Source of the DNA: Haematobia irritans
Lineage: Eukaryota; Arthropoda; Insecta; Diptera; Muscidae
Length of the DNA: 64,000 bases
Assembly (NCBI RefSeq): GCF_050003625.1
Contig: NC_134398.1
Span: 100,855,664 to 100,919,663 of the forward strand
Direction: 5' to 3'
The position numbers and the translations under genes were made by a program. This document shows positions 1 through 10,860 of the stretch, piece by piece (the first letter of the stretch is position 1; every line of letters begins with the position of its first letter). A model generated the notes under the pieces. It was not told where the DNA came from. It did not search any database and saw only the letters and a list, made by a program, of their open reading frames with translations.

Positions 1-228
1 TCGTTGCATTTTAGGGTAGTGTTTTGTCAAAGTTTTCTCATATTATCTTCAACACCTTTTCAAAGATTTCGTCAACATTTTGGCAAATTGGAAGTAATTT
101 GCAAACAATTTGAAGATGTATTGAAGATGAGCTATTTCAAGTCAAGTTGAATTTATGTTGAAAATTATATTTACCCTCAAACTGAAAAGTTGTTGCATTT
201 GAAAAACGCTCATCCAGTGTTTATTGGG
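1..228 (+). mobile_element. TIR element family J, copy 1 (right end only, J1)
   Basis: This is the terminal part of a repeat that recurs at 290-2063, 11231-13603, 30057-31485 and 31486-32932. It ends with TGTTTATTGGG, the reverse of the CCCAATAAACACA terminus seen in the other copies. It enters the window already truncated. Together with J2 it forms a head-to-head inverted pair separated by about 60 bp of unrelated DNA. No coding capacity is seen. The ends CCCAATAAACACA on both sides, and flanks in other copies that allow a 2-bp duplication (AA, AT), suggest a non-autonomous DNA transposon of uncertain superfamily. Confidence 0.75.
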
Positions 229-289
229 AATGTTCTCGTATTGCCAGACCGTCATATATAAAAGCGCTCGCATGCTGCTAACGAGTCAG

Positions 290-2063
290 CCCAATAAACA
301 CAGGATGAGCGTTTTTCAAATGCAACAACTTTTCAGTTTGAAGGCCGGTATGCGCCTCTAGCGAAATTTTCGGTAGCAAAAATTTATTTAAGTCTACAAC
401 CAAAAAACAGGGCTGTGTACACAAATTTTAAACCAGCTAATCGCTTTTAAAAATTGTTAATATATGTTCCAAATATTCCTCAAATAAATTGTTTATTATT
501 TACAGACCTTTTAAAACTTTTACGCACACAATGATTGTGCCGGTATGCACCTCTAGCGAAAAATTTCATTCCCACAAGAAATGCATTGCTATTTATGCTA
601 ACGAAATTTTTGGTAGCGTTCAATTTCGTAAGCTGGTACGCACCTCCAATGAAAATAACAGGGTTGTCAAAAGCATATTTTGGCAGCAAACATTTAATTT
701 ATTACAATCATTGTGTGCGTAAAAGTTTTAAAAGGTCTGTAAATAATAAACAATTTATTTGAGGAATATTTGGAACCTATATTAACAATTTTTAAAAGCG
801 ATTAGCTGGTTTAAAATTTGTGTACACGGCACTGTTTTTTTGTTGTAGACTTAAATAAATTTTTGCTACCGAAAATTTCGCTAGAGGTGCATACCGGCCT
901 TCAATTGCAAGAAATTAAAAAAATGGAAAATTTTAGACAAATAACCAAATAGTTTATAAAAATATGTAAGTGAAAATAAAAAATGAAATAAAACTTTAAG
1001 GAAGTCATTAAATGTATATCTCTTTGTAGAAAACTAAAATTATGGATTCTACGTTCTTGAAAACATTAAAAAGCTGATCGAAAAAATGGTGGACAATTAA
1101 CTGGAACTGCTTCAAATAGTTTATAATAATTGGTACGTCAATATGAAAAATTAAATCAACACTTTAGAGAAGTCACTAAATTTAAATCTTTTTGCAGAAA
1201 ACTAAAATCTTTGGGTGCTACATTCTTGCAAACATTAAGAAGCTGACCAATGAAAAATGGGTGGCTTATCGACAAGAAAAAGTTTCCAGAAACATTACAA
1301 GTGCAACCAATTAAAATTGTTAAAAACAACAAATTGTTGAAATCAACAACTTCTGGGTGAAAATGTGCAGCACATCGTCAGTTTAATTCATATGCTATTA
1401 TCAGTTTAAAATGGATATTTTGTGAATTCCTTCTGCTGGAAATCAATTCTAACACGCGGTCCAGTACGTTCCAAATTTCAAATTGCCCCCATGTTAATAA
1501 ATTTTAATGCTGTTTTATGACACCAAAAGGAAGGAAATCGAATTATCAATGCAAAAGTGTTTACTAATAATGTTTAAGATATTTAAAGTTTTGTTGTTTG
1601 TTTTTATTTCTTATTTGTTTATATGTTTAATAAGATTATTATTTATCAATTGGTATTGTAGTGCATTATGTAGTGTAGTGTATTATTATTTATTTTATTT
1701 TGATGAAAATGAATAAATTATACAAAATTCATAGAATTTTGGCTTTGACTTTCAATTTGAAATGGGGATATCATTCATACAAATTTAGGTTGAGAAGTAT
1801 TTGCAACGATGTTAATTTTGAATTTGACTCGCATCGAAAATTGTTTGACAAATTATTGAGTAGCGATGCATTTCAATTTGAGGATAACACTTGAAATATT
1901 ATTGCTAATGTGTTGAATTTCACTGTTGAGGGTAATGTTTGTTTTTTGTTGAGAACCCGATTTTCTCAACAATTTCTCAACTTGAATATTACCCTAATCC
2001 TTTGAAAAAATGTTTGAAAAATTGTTGAAATTTAGCATTTTTCAAACGTTTGTGTTTATTGGG
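290..2063 (-). mobile_element. TIR element family J, copy 2 (J2), interrupted by foldback S1
   Basis: The copy begins with CCCAATAAACACAGGATGAG and ends with GTTTGTGTTTATTGGG, so both termini share CCCAATAAACACA. Without the nested S1 (about 340-900) the element would be close to the 1447-bp size of the intact copy J5. Compared with J5, roughly 240 bp of J sequence is missing at the S1 site, so that insertion was accompanied by a deletion. Short ORFs (for example 1507-1716) recur in all J copies but are Phe/Leu/Tyr-rich AT-driven frames, and I do not call them genes. Confidence 0.75.
341..900. mobile_element. Foldback MITE family S, copy 1 (S1)
   Basis: The ends read AAGGCCGGTATGCGCCTCTA and the reverse of the same sequence. 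The first about 195 bp (341-535) are an inverted copy of the last about 200 bp (700-900), so transcripts would fold into a long hairpin. The middle (541-900) matches the simple copy S2 at 47027-47390. S1 therefore looks like an S element with an extra inverted arm added on its left side. No coding sequence is supported. Confidence 0.75.
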
Positions 2064-2940
2064 GGGTAATTAAAAACGCCTAAATATAAAAACGTAACAA
2101 TAATATAAAAAAATACTTTTTATACACTTAATGATTCCTTCCTCGTTTTAAATTATATTTTTTTTTTATATTCGGTAAATTAATACCCTCTTTTTTGCTT
2201 TCTTATTTCAATATTGTTTCGACCTTTTTCTTATTATTACTTTATCCAAAATATATGATAGTTTTAATTTTTCATGAAAGGTTCTTAATTTAATATAATT
2301 CTTTTCATTTTATTTTATTTTGTTTTTTTTTTTTTTTTGAACTAGAAAGATTCAGCTTTCGGTTTCTACTTGTTCTTGTTTTAGGTTACTATTGGTCTGA
2401 ACTGTCTGTCCAAATTAACGTTTCATCATTCTTCATCCTATAATTTAGATTTGATTTCTTTTTTTAAGAAATTACGGCAAGATTTGAAAATAGATTTTCA
2501 GAAGATTGAATAATAAGTTACACTGTTCTTGTATCTGTAATTTTCTTTTAAGATTATCATTTTGGAAGAACTTATTTTAGTATATTTCAAGAATCTCTGG
2601 TTGTTAGAATTCCTCTCTCAAGATGAGGTCTCCAATTTAGGTGATTCAGATCTATGTTGTCTTTCTACTATTAATGCTATAATATTTGTTTTTGGTTGAT
2701 GTACTCACTACTTTTAGTATGGGCTCCAAACCCACTATTTTTTTTTTGTCCTCGGGATATATGCCATCTTCACCATCTGTCGTCCGAGAGCATAAATTTG
2801 GAAGTGATGGTCGGTGTCAGTTTCCGTAGCCAATAGTTATGGACTCAGTATCCTAAATGAGAAAGTTTTCCATCTATAGCCTGATTCCTTGTAATTTGTT
2901 AATGTGTCTAAATTGTTCTTACCCGAGGCAAAATTATAAT
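2064..2940. other. Intergenic stretch, no gene seen
   Basis: AT-rich DNA with several poly(T) runs. I see no convincing ORF, splice pattern or repeat shared with the rest of the window. Confidence 0.5.
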
Positions 2941-3824
2941 TACAGCCTATTTCTGATATCCGAACGAAAGCAATTGCGAACGAACGGCAGTCACTCACTT
3001 TCGTCTAGATTTGGGTTTCTCTAACTTCCTTTCGTTCGTTCGCATGACTTACGTTACTGTCAAATGCTAGCATTACCAGATCTCAATTATTTCAATTTCC
3101 TGAAAAAAGCCCATACATTTTAAAAATGATTTTCCATAAAATTCAATCTGGCATCGCCGTTCATTTGGCAAACATTTCCCGCTTTTGATATTTGGTTTTT
3201 TAACAAATTAGCCCGCGTAGAGAGATAAGGATTTGTATTTCCATATTTCTACAATAATTACAGTTAAGTTGTCCTTTTAATGAGTGTTTCATTCGAAATG
3301 TGTGTGTTTGCTCGTGTTAGACTTTCCCTTAAACGGTCTCTATGGCGGTTATAAAGAAAAAATAGATCGATATAATTAACTTTTATCACATATTTACAAT
3401 AAAAGCTTTAATCAATTTATCAATTATTAAGTTTTTCCTATTTATAAATGCCTTTTTCCACAAAACGAAAGGTCTTTACCAACACGCAAAGAAAAAAAAA
3501 CGTTTGGGAAAACGTGTACCGAAAACGTTTTTCTTTTATTAGAGTTTTTTGAATTGCTTCGAAAAGTATACACTTTTATCACCAAAAAAATTCATTTGGT
3601 ACAAAATTTTTATTTTTTCAATAAAAAAAGTTATTTTTGAACCAAAAACACAGTCCATTTCGTTTATCTCAAACACTGTTCTTTTCTGACTTTAGGTCTT
3701 TAATAAGACACATTTTAAAGTTCATAGTAAAATTTAATATAGTAGAATGTAATGTTGAACATTTTTTCGGAATCTTTCGACCATCTCTGGAATATATGTA
3801 AAAAAAAATAAAAAAAAAAAACTT

Positions 3825-3898
3825 TGGTCGAAGCAGGGATCGAACCCACGACCCTTGGCATTCAAGTCGGACGTAGCAACCACTGCACCACGGTGCCC
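3825..3898 (-). other. tRNA-like module (pseudo-tRNA), left half of twin cassette in T1
   Basis: Read on the minus strand it contains an A-box match (TGGTGCAGTGG) and a perfect B-box (GGTTCGATCCC) at tRNA-like spacing. The acceptor and anticodon stems do not pair properly, so it is not a functional tRNA gene. The same module occurs at 50299-50370 inside C2. It could still act as an internal RNA polymerase III promoter. Confidence 0.65.
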
Positions 3899-4010
3899 AA
3901 CTAAATGTATTTTTCTGTTAAATAAACTTTGTTTAATCGGCTCGTGGGCGCCGCAAGCTATGCTATATAAATATAACTTATATGGGTAATTGTCTATTGA
4001 TGACTATAAC

Positions 4011-4083
4011 GGCTACATAGCTCAGTGGATAGTGTGTTGGCTTACAAATTGCATGGTCCGCGGTTCGATTCTCCGTCCAGGCG
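4011..4083 (+). other. tRNA-like module (pseudo-tRNA), right half of twin cassette in T1
   Basis: This module has an A-box-like TAGCTCAGTGG, a loop-like CTTACAA and a B-box-like GGTTCGATTCT. The stems are poorly paired, so it is not a working tRNA. It diverges from the module at 3825-3898 across a 112-bp gap. Copies occur at 50483-50553 (plus strand) and, as a 3' half only, at 24517-24556 (minus strand). Confidence 0.65.
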
Positions 4084-4237
4084 AAAGGTAAAAAAAATTT
4101 AAAATTTATAAAATCGTATAATTTCTTCTACATTGCTTGTATTACAGAAAAAGGTGCTAAGAAATAAAAAACTTCGTGGAAGTGAGAAAGATGTGAGGGA
4201 AAATGCAATTAGCCAGAAAAAAATTTTTTTGAGTTAA

Positions 4238-4667
4238 GGCCGGTACTATGTTCATTCTTGCGAAAAATTTTTATGGAAACCATTATTTCGCACATAGAAA
4301 GCGGCGTTTTTTTAGGTAGCTTGGAGCGCTATTTTACAGGGAGCGATATTGGATTAAGTTGGTGGTTGTTGCTTGTTTTTACAAAATAACATTTTATTTT
4401 TCCTTGGGCAATTGATCTGCTATTCCTTTGATCCTTTGTATAGTTTCGGAACCAAAATATGGTCCGTGTTTGATTTATAAACCCGCACAAATAGTTTTTA
4501 ATAAATAAATTATTTCTTAATTCACATTGCAAATGGCGCCATGCTATAAACGTCAGTTTTTCAACTCGAAAAAAACAAAGTACCACAAATGGAAAAATTT
4601 CGCTAGTTTTTCGCAATTTTTAATTTTGTATGGAGTTTCAACGCGAAAACCGAACAGAGTACCGGCC
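4238..4667 (-). mobile_element. TTAA MITE family R, copy 1 (R1)
   Basis: The ends are GGCCGGTACTATGTTCATTC and GTACCGGCC, preceded by TTAA and followed by a degenerate TTAG. The copy is nearly identical to R2 (18073-18504) and R3 (25063-25492). It contains a 95-codon open frame on the minus strand (4329-4616) that is open in all three copies but resembles no family I know. The element is nested in T1. Confidence 0.8.
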
Positions 4668-5363
4668 TTTAGTCTTTATGAAATTATTATTACATCCTGG
4701 AAAAGAATAAACGTTTATCACAAAAAGAATATACTTTTCTTCCAAATACACTTCGTTTCAACGAAAAGCAAATGAGAAACGAACTTTGTTTGTCTAAAAT
4801 TTCGTTTGGGAGGAAAGAATTATTTTTTTGCGTGAAGTGAGTGGTTTTGACATTTCAGTTGGTCAAAATGCGAACGAATCGAGTTAGAGAAACCCAATAT
4901 TAGAGCTTACGTTACGTCTTCGTTCGCATTGACTTTCATTTAGATACCCCTTAGAGAAACCAAAATCAGCTGTTTTTCGTTTTGAATGCGAACGAAGACT
5001 CGAATTCGGATAGCAAAAATAGGCTGTTAATTTATTTAAGCCGATTTTCACAAGAATAGTGCCAAAGAAATTTTTTCAATCCCGCAAAATTCTATTAATA
5101 TAATTCATTCATTAGTTCATATGGGATATATTGGCAAATATTCGCATGAGAATTGTAGAACGTACTTAAACTTCCATTGATTCCGAAAACTATACTTAGC
5201 GATTTCAAAAATTCATCACTTTAAAAAAAACTTTAACTTCGCACAACTTAATCTTCCTGCATTTGAAACACCTCCCACATTTCGTGACTTTGTAGTTTTT
5301 CGGGTACCGCAGTACATCATTCTCCATAATTCAGTAATAGATGGCGCTTACTACACTCAATTA

Positions 5364-5483
5364 ACAGCCTGTTTCTGTATGTCGAATGAGCTCTATCGAT
5401 CGACTGAAATGGAAACAAACAGCTGAATTTCTATGCATTTCAGTCGATCGATAGAGCTCGTTCGACATACAGAAACAGGCTGT
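5364..5483. repeat. 120-bp palindromic MITE with 48-bp arms
   Basis: Positions 5364-5411 and 5436-5483 are inverted repeats with a single mismatch around a 24-nt loop. The ends are ACAGCCTGTTTCTGTATGTC. The flanks AATTAA and TTAATT extend the symmetry weakly. The terminus resembles that of element X. There is no coding capacity. Confidence 0.8.
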
Positions 5484-6342
5484 AAGTGATTAATTGAGTT
5501 ATGGATATAGTGAAGGTATTCAAGCATACTAATCATCAACAAAGTAGCCCTATCCATCAAAACTCTGTATCAATCCAAGTTTGCCCCTAGCCTCTACAAT
5601 CAATCATGCAAGTCCTTGAAGCCTACTGTCCAACAAAATCCGCTCAAACACCCAAATGTTGCTAACGTCTTGTCATATAGTACATCACTTTCGAAATCTA
5701 ACCATTATGTGTGAATTATACATATCAGCTGATTCGTGACAGACAGCGAAAAGTGTCCAGATGTAAATCTGAGACCACGCCGAACACATATTCTGTCAGC
5801 CACAATACAAAATCAAAAGAAATCAATAAATCAGCCAGGATAAATATCAAAAGAAATCAATAATTCCACCTAAATTACAATATCCATTTGCCACACAAGC
5901 ATAGACCATAGGCCAGGTCAATATCTATGCCTCACACATATATTTGATAAGCAAATGCCGTAAATAAGGAATGTTCTGGATGTTCAATAATACCATGGGG
6001 AAACATTCCATGTCATGTCTATCACCACAAATGGGATAACCAGAATATGCCACACTAGGTTGTGGTAAAAAACAACAATCTACCATTCGTATTCCACAAC
6101 ATCAATTTGCCCCTTGCAACCAAGCAGCGGCGGATTAACAACCCATGTATTGTTGTTGCAAATGCTAGATGGAAGTTTATAGACAGGCATGATACTTCAA
6201 ATGCTGGTCATTGGATTCGAGCAAGAGTAGAGAAATTCTAATGGGTAATAAAACATTCTGCATACTTCCCTCATTTAGTTGTCTATGACAATTCACAATA
6301 GCGCAAGAATATAGATAATTATATGCGGTATTCCTTTGTATA
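5484..6342. other. Intergenic stretch, no gene seen
   Basis: Mostly single-copy within this window. I found no supported ORF, RNA gene or repeat boundary. Confidence 0.5.
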
Positions 6343-6344
6343 TA

Positions 6345-7650
6345 AAGGGTGATTCTTTTGGGGTTAGGATTTTCATGCATTAGTATTTGACAGATCACGT
6401 GGGATTTCAGACATGGTGTCAAAGAGAAAGATGCTCAGTATGTTTTGACATTTCATCATGAATAGACTTACTAACGAGCAACGCTTGCAAATCATTGAAT
6501 TTTATTACCAAAATCAGTGTTCGGTTCGAAATGTGTTTCGCGCTTTACGTCCGATTTATGGTCTACATAATCGACCAAGTGAGCAAACAATTAATGCGAT
6601 TGTGACCAAGTTTCGCACTCAGTTTACTTTATTGGACATTAAACCAACCACACGAATGCGTACAGTGCGTACAGAAGAGAATATTGCGTCTGTTTCTGAG
6701 AGTGTTGCTGAAGACCGTGAAATGTCGATTCGTCGCGGTTCGCAGCAATTGGGTTTGTGTTATTCGACCACATGGAAGATTTTACGCAAAGATCTTGGTG
6801 TAAAACCGTATAAAATACAGCTCGTGCAAGAACTGAAGCCGAACGATCTGCCACAACGTCGAATTTTCAGTGAATGGGCCCTAGAAAAGTTGGCAGAAAA
6901 TCCGCTTTTTTATCGACAAATTTTGTTCAGCGATGAGGCTCATTTCTGGTTGAATGGCTACGTAAATAAGCAAAATTGCCGCATTTGGAGTGAAGAGCAA
7001 CCAGAAGCCGTTCAAGAACTGCCCATGCATCCCGAAAAATGCACTGTTTGGTGTGGTTTGTACGCTGGTGGAATCATTGGACCGTATTTTTTCAAAGATG
7101 CTGTTGGACGCAACGTTACGGTGAATGGCGATCGCTATCGTTCGATGCTAACAAACTTTTTGTTGCCAAAAATGGAAGAACTGAACTTGGTTGACATGTG
7201 GTTTCAACAAGATGGCGTTACATGCCACACAGCTCGCGATTCTATGGCCATTTTGAGGGAAAACTTCGGAGAACAATTCATCTCAAGAAATGGACCGGTA
7301 AGTTGGCCACCAAGATCATGCGATTTGACGCCTTTAGACTATTTTTTGTGGGGCTACGTCAAGTCTAAAGTCTACAGAAATAAGCCAGCAACTATTCCAG
7401 CTTTGGAAGACAACATTTCCGAAGAAATTCGGGCTATTCCGGCCGAAATGCTCGAAAAAGTTGACCAAAATTGGACTTTCCGAATGGACCACCTAAGACG
7501 CAGCCGCGGTCAACATTTAAATGAAATTATCTTCAAAAAGTAAATGTCATGGACCAATCTAACGTTTCAAATAAAGAACCGATGAGATTTTGCAAATTTT
7601 ATGCGTTTTTTTTTTTTAAAAAGTTATCAAGCTCTTAACAAATCACCCTT
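6345..7650 (+). mobile_element. Full-length DD41D mariner-type element (copy 1)
   Basis: The element is bounded by TA dinucleotides and short inverted ends, AAGGGTGATT on the left and AATCACCCTT on the right. It is about 1.3 kb long with one uninterrupted transposase frame and short untranslated flanks. It is nearly identical to the deleted copy at 11292-12225, which argues for recent activity. Confidence 0.92.
6458..7543 (+). CDS. Tc1/mariner-superfamily transposase, DD41D type
   Basis: This intact 361-codon frame encodes a cut-and-paste transposase that would act in the nucleus on the element ends. The N-terminal about 110 residues hold the helix-turn-helix DNA-binding region. The catalytic domain follows, with D159 in FSDEAHF, D252 in FQQDG and D294 in CDLTPLDYF. 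There are 41 residues between the second and third Asp, the spacing of the rosa-like DD41D group rather than DD34D mariner. The start is the ATG at 6458, about 110 bp inside the left end. The residue after D252-G253 is Val here but Ala in copy 2, so this copy may carry one non-consensus change near the active site. The frame is intact; whether it is active cannot be read from sequence. Confidence 0.93.
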   Translation: MNRLTNEQRLQIIEFYYQNQCSVRNVFRALRPIYGLHNRPSEQTINAIVTKFRTQFTLLDIKPTTRMRTVRTEENIASVSESVAEDREMSIRRGSQQLGLCYSTTWKILRKDLGVKPYKIQLVQELKPNDLPQRRIFSEWALEKLAENPLFYRQILFSDEAHFWLNGYVNKQNCRIWSEEQPEAVQELPMHPEKCTVWCGLYAGGIIGPYFFKDAVGRNVTVNGDRYRSMLTNFLLPKMEELNLVDMWFQQDGVTCHTARDSMAILRENFGEQFISRNGPVSWPPRSCDLTPLDYFLWGYVKSKVYRNKPATIPALEDNISEEIRAIPAEMLEKVDQNWTFRMDHLRRSRGQHLNEIIFKK

Positions 7651-7760
7651 TACATCGAATAGTGTTACCACCAATCATGATTATCAAATCAAGTAATTCG
7701 CCTCGATAACGAAATATACTCGAAATGTTATCGAACTATGAGCGATCATTAGATTTATGC

Positions 7761-8280
7761 ATGGCTGAACAAGAAGGTTAAATCATGGGGCCATATGATT
7801 ACAATTTTTTTATTTCGACCAAATTTTAAGATGTCAAAATCATATGTTTATGGTGATTGCAGCTCTCCAAATGACACTGCATAGCAAATGCATCTCAAAC
7901 AAACTGAGTATCTTGATAACATATTCCAGACCCAAAATACCACGCACATCAGTTTTTAAACTGCATCATAAACTGTTTTTGTTAATAGATGGCGAATATC
8001 CATTTGACTGACTTCCATTATTAACTTTGGTCTCATATCTGCGTTCCTCGGATGAATTATCCACTTCACTATAGCTCATAGGTGACGCAATTAAATTTGA
8101 ACCTTTATTTTTCTCTGGATTTGAATTATTTTTTCAGGACAATTGAAAGAATAAATAATTGCCACTTTTACCAATGCCATACGATTCTTTTATCAGCTGA
8201 TTTTGACTTCTTAAAATTGTAAACAACATATTGAAATTTGTTGTTTTTGTTATCGTGATTCAACCTCCTTATTCAGCCAT
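7761..8280. mobile_element. TIR element family W, copy 1 (W1)
   Basis: The ends are ATGGCTGAACAAGAAGGTTA and the reverse complement of TAACCTCCTTATTCAGCCAT-like sequence (right-end complement ATGGCTGAATAAGGAGGTTG). It is a 520-bp partner of W2 (29478-30056) with internal deletions. It carries a damaged version of the ORF seen in W2. No transposase is seen. Confidence 0.7.
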
Positions 8281-8978
8281 GGATTTTTGTTTGAATCTAG
8301 ACGCAACTAAGAATTGATATATCCCTAGATATATGTAGTTTCCCATGGAGGATTCGGTCGTAATAATACATTCCAATACAAAAAAAATTTTAATCCAACT
8401 GGTAGCATGTCATCTGTCTTGTGTATGACTTCCATACAAATCAATAACCAGTAATACATGAAGTGCATTCCATTACAAAACAGGACATCTAACAAGTGGG
8501 TATATCAGAAATGCTGGTAATTGTTCTTCTGTCGTTTATTCTCAATTGTTCTCCTGAAGCCAAATAAAAATAACAACGAAACGTTTGTCCTCCGTCTTCA
8601 TCACTTTCCAAGCATAAATTCGAGAGGTTGAAAAGAAGGCTATTAAAACTGTTAAAAATTCTGTAACGTATACTCAGAAATGAAATATCGAATACTTGTT
8701 CCAAGTCGTTTCGTCCTGTCATATTTAAACCTCACACATGATAGAAATCTCATTAAGTAATACCTAGCTGTAAAGTTCTACTCGTAAAGCACCATAATAT
8801 TAGTAATTTCCTTCAGTTTACTATGGTCACATTATTCTCCCCAGATATGTCGGTCATTTTATGATTTTGAACGCATTAGTATGGTATAGTTATAGGTAAA
8901 AAAAACAATAGTAGCGGCCGTCACAGTTGTTGATGATAACGCAATTTTGCAAAATATCATCTGACATTTCGACCTATA
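8281..8978. other. Unique stretch with one small ORF
   Basis: No shared repeat was found here. The only candidate is the minus-strand frame described separately at 8489-8722. Confidence 0.4.
8489..8722 (-). CDS. Hypothetical 77-aa ORF, possible isolated exon
   Basis: This ATG-to-stop frame of 77 codons has a mixed, acidic composition (it includes ESDEDGGQTFRCYFY) unlike the Phe/Lys-rich random frames of the AT-rich repeats. I recognise no domain. It has no partner exon, no clear splice sites and no duplicate in the window. It may be chance, a small gene, or the relic of an exon. Confidence 0.2.
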   Translation of the reverse strand: MTGRNDLEQVFDISFLSIRYRIFNSFNSLLFNLSNLCLESDEDGGQTFRCYFYLASGEQLRINDRRTITSISDIPTC

Positions 8979-10475
8979 AGGTGGGTATTAAGTTCGAGTT
9001 TAGCCGCTAAAATCGTAATTTTTTCACGATTACTTAAAAAAGTCATTAAAAAAAGTCATTAAATTATACATATTTGTTGCAGATTCCATTATAACTTGAT
9101 GGGGAATTTCCCAAAGCAAATTTTCACAAAGTTCAGCGGCTAAACTTGAACTTAATACTCACCTTTAAGGTGGGTACTATGGTCGGTTTTCGAGTTGAAA
9201 ACCACTTTATTTTCGCGATTACTTTTCCTCAAATAATCAAAATTATAAATGAAAACAAACTTATTACTGTAAATCTAGAGAAACAAGAAACAACGCATCA
9301 ATTGAGTTAATTTATCTGTTTTATATTCAACTGTTTTAATAAATTAACCACGAAAATTTCAACGCGAAAAGCGAACATAGTACTTAGCTTTAGCCGCCAA
9401 AAACGTCATTTTTTCACGAGTACTTTTCTTTAATAATCTATTTTAAGGAATACAAACTTTGTGAAAATTTGCTTGGACTTTTCCCCATCAAGTTATAATA
9501 AAATTTGCAACAAATACGTATAATTTCATGCATTTTTCTTACTGATTTAGTTTTCACTTTAGCGATTTTAGCGGCTAAACTCGAACTTAATACCCACCTT
9601 AAGCTGAGTACTATGTTCAGTTTTCAAGCTGAAAAACAGCTTGTTTTCACGGTTACTTTTTTAAATTAATTAAATTATAAATACAAAATGGTTCACAATC
9701 AATTCCTTAGATGTTTTCCCTTCATTATTTCACAAGACTTTATAAAAATATAATCGTCTTCATACAGATTTTTGTACTCACATAGTACTCACCTTTAAAG
9801 AGAAAACTAAATGAGTAAAAAATGTCACAAAATTATACATATTCGTCGGGGATTTCATTATAACTTGATGGGGAATATCCCAAAGCAAATTTTCACAAAG
9901 TTTGTATTCCTTAAAATGGAAAAAAGGTATCATGAAAAAATTAAGATTTTAGCGGCTAAAGCCTAGTACTAGATCACGTTTTCGCACGAAAACCTGTTAT
10001 ACTCCATATAAAAAACGTTAGCGCGGAATAAATGCGAAATCTTTGTTTTGAGCATTTTTAGACGAATATTTATACAACCCTGGAATTTTCGCACGAAAAA
10101 ATAGGCAGGCATATTATTTCGCATAAATAAGTTAACATCCCTGGGTTTGAGACCCTATTTACGGAGATATATGAAGATATTCGTTTTTCGCAGCAACGAA
10201 CTTAGTACTAAGCATAAAGGTGAGTATTATGTTCGGTTTTCGAGTTGAAAATAACTTTATTTTCGCGATTACTTTTTTTGAAATAATCAAAATGATAAAT
10301 GAAAACAAACATATTCCTATAATGTCTTGCCAAAATTTAGAGGAACAAGAAACTGTGCATCAATTGAGTTAATTTGTCTGCTTTATATTGAACTGTTTTA
10401 ATAGAGTAACCACGAACATTTCAACTCGAAAAGCGAACATAGTACTTACCTTAAACTCAAACTTAATACCCACCT
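8979..10475. mobile_element. Cluster of at least seven abutting MITEs (families Q, P and a related foldback)
   Basis: The order is Q (8979-9165), P (9167-9390), Q lacking its left terminus (9391-9600), P-like (9600-9798), inverted Q (9799-9963), a foldback with GTACTAGATCACGTTTTCGC ends (about 9960-10215), P (10218-10453) and a Q terminus (10453-10475). Q ends read AAGGTGGGTATTAAGTTCGA and P ends read AAGGTGGGTACTATGGTCGG. Most junctions contain TTTAAGG or TTAA, which fits TTAA-targeted insertion of one MITE into or next to another. No coding sequence is present. Confidence 0.75.
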
Positions 10476-10534
10476 ATATGTGTGAATTGGTGAGTGAGAC
10501 CGCTAGTGCTGCCAATGTCAAGTACTACCACATT

Positions 10535-10857
10535 AGGGCTGTTTTCTTTTAGATTGTATTGTATTTTGATAAAGTGACGCTTCTTCGATTCACAATAGCA
10601 ATTTATTGTGACTAATTTATCGACAAAAATGAATTTCAAACTTATACAATGTCATAAATAATCGCAGCAGTAAATATTTATTACTACCAATCATTTCATA
10701 CATTAAAAATGCAAGATTTCACTTCTTTTCTGTGATTGTTTTTAAACAGCTGATGACAGTGTTGTATATTTTTGGAGCTGTCCTGGATAAACGAGTACTA
10801 TGTTTTCTTTTAGTCCTTCACGGCTAAGGGTATCCAGTGCTAAAAGAAAACAGCCCT
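10535..10857. mobile_element. 323-bp MITE V1 sharing termini with the large L elements
   Basis: The termini AGGGCTGTTTTCTTTT are identical for 16 bp to those of L1 and L2. The element is flanked by ATT on both sides (10532-10534 and 10858-10860), the same 3-bp duplication as L2. The interior is unrelated to L. It looks like a non-autonomous element mobilised by the same transposase. Confidence 0.8.
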
Positions 10858-10860
10858 ATT

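Larger units (their letters stand above)
3483..4834. mobile_element. CACTA-like TIR element T1 with divergent tRNA-like modules
   Basis: The ends are CACGCAAAGAAAAAA and, reverse-complemented, CACGCAAAAAAATAATTC. They are flanked by AA on both sides (3481-3482 and 4835-4836), a possible 2-bp target duplication. The interior (about 3525-4210) shares clear similarity with C2 at about 49800-50670, including two tRNA-like modules in divergent orientation. The R1 MITE is nested at 4238-4667. No transposase is present. The CAC-type ends, 2-bp duplication and the subterminal repeats of the related C1 and C2 suggest a non-autonomous EnSpm/CACTA-like family. This is inference. Confidence 0.6.
2941..5027. 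mobile_element. TIR element X with ACAGCCT ends, carrying nested T1 and R1
   Basis: The left end TACAGCCTATTTCTGATATC and the reverse complement of the right end (ACAGCCTATTTTTGCTATCC) are imperfect inverted repeats. The similarity continues loosely for about 100 bp on each side and includes GGGTTTCTCTAA and runs of CGTTCG. Both flanks carry TAAT, a possible target duplication. Without the nested T1 element (3483-4834) about 0.73 kb remains and no ORF is visible, so this is a non-autonomous element. The terminus resembles that of the short palindrome at 5364-5483. Confidence 0.6.

Noticed and set aside
1507..1894. Small ORFs in J elements (also near 13035, 30226-30613, 31655-32048)
   Set aside because: They recur because the element recurs. 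They are Phe/Leu/Tyr-rich frames of AT-rich DNA with indels between copies and no recognisable domain.
3825..4083. Two functional tRNA genes
   Set aside because: A- and B-boxes are present but the acceptor and anticodon stems do not pair, and the modules sit inside transposons in several copies.
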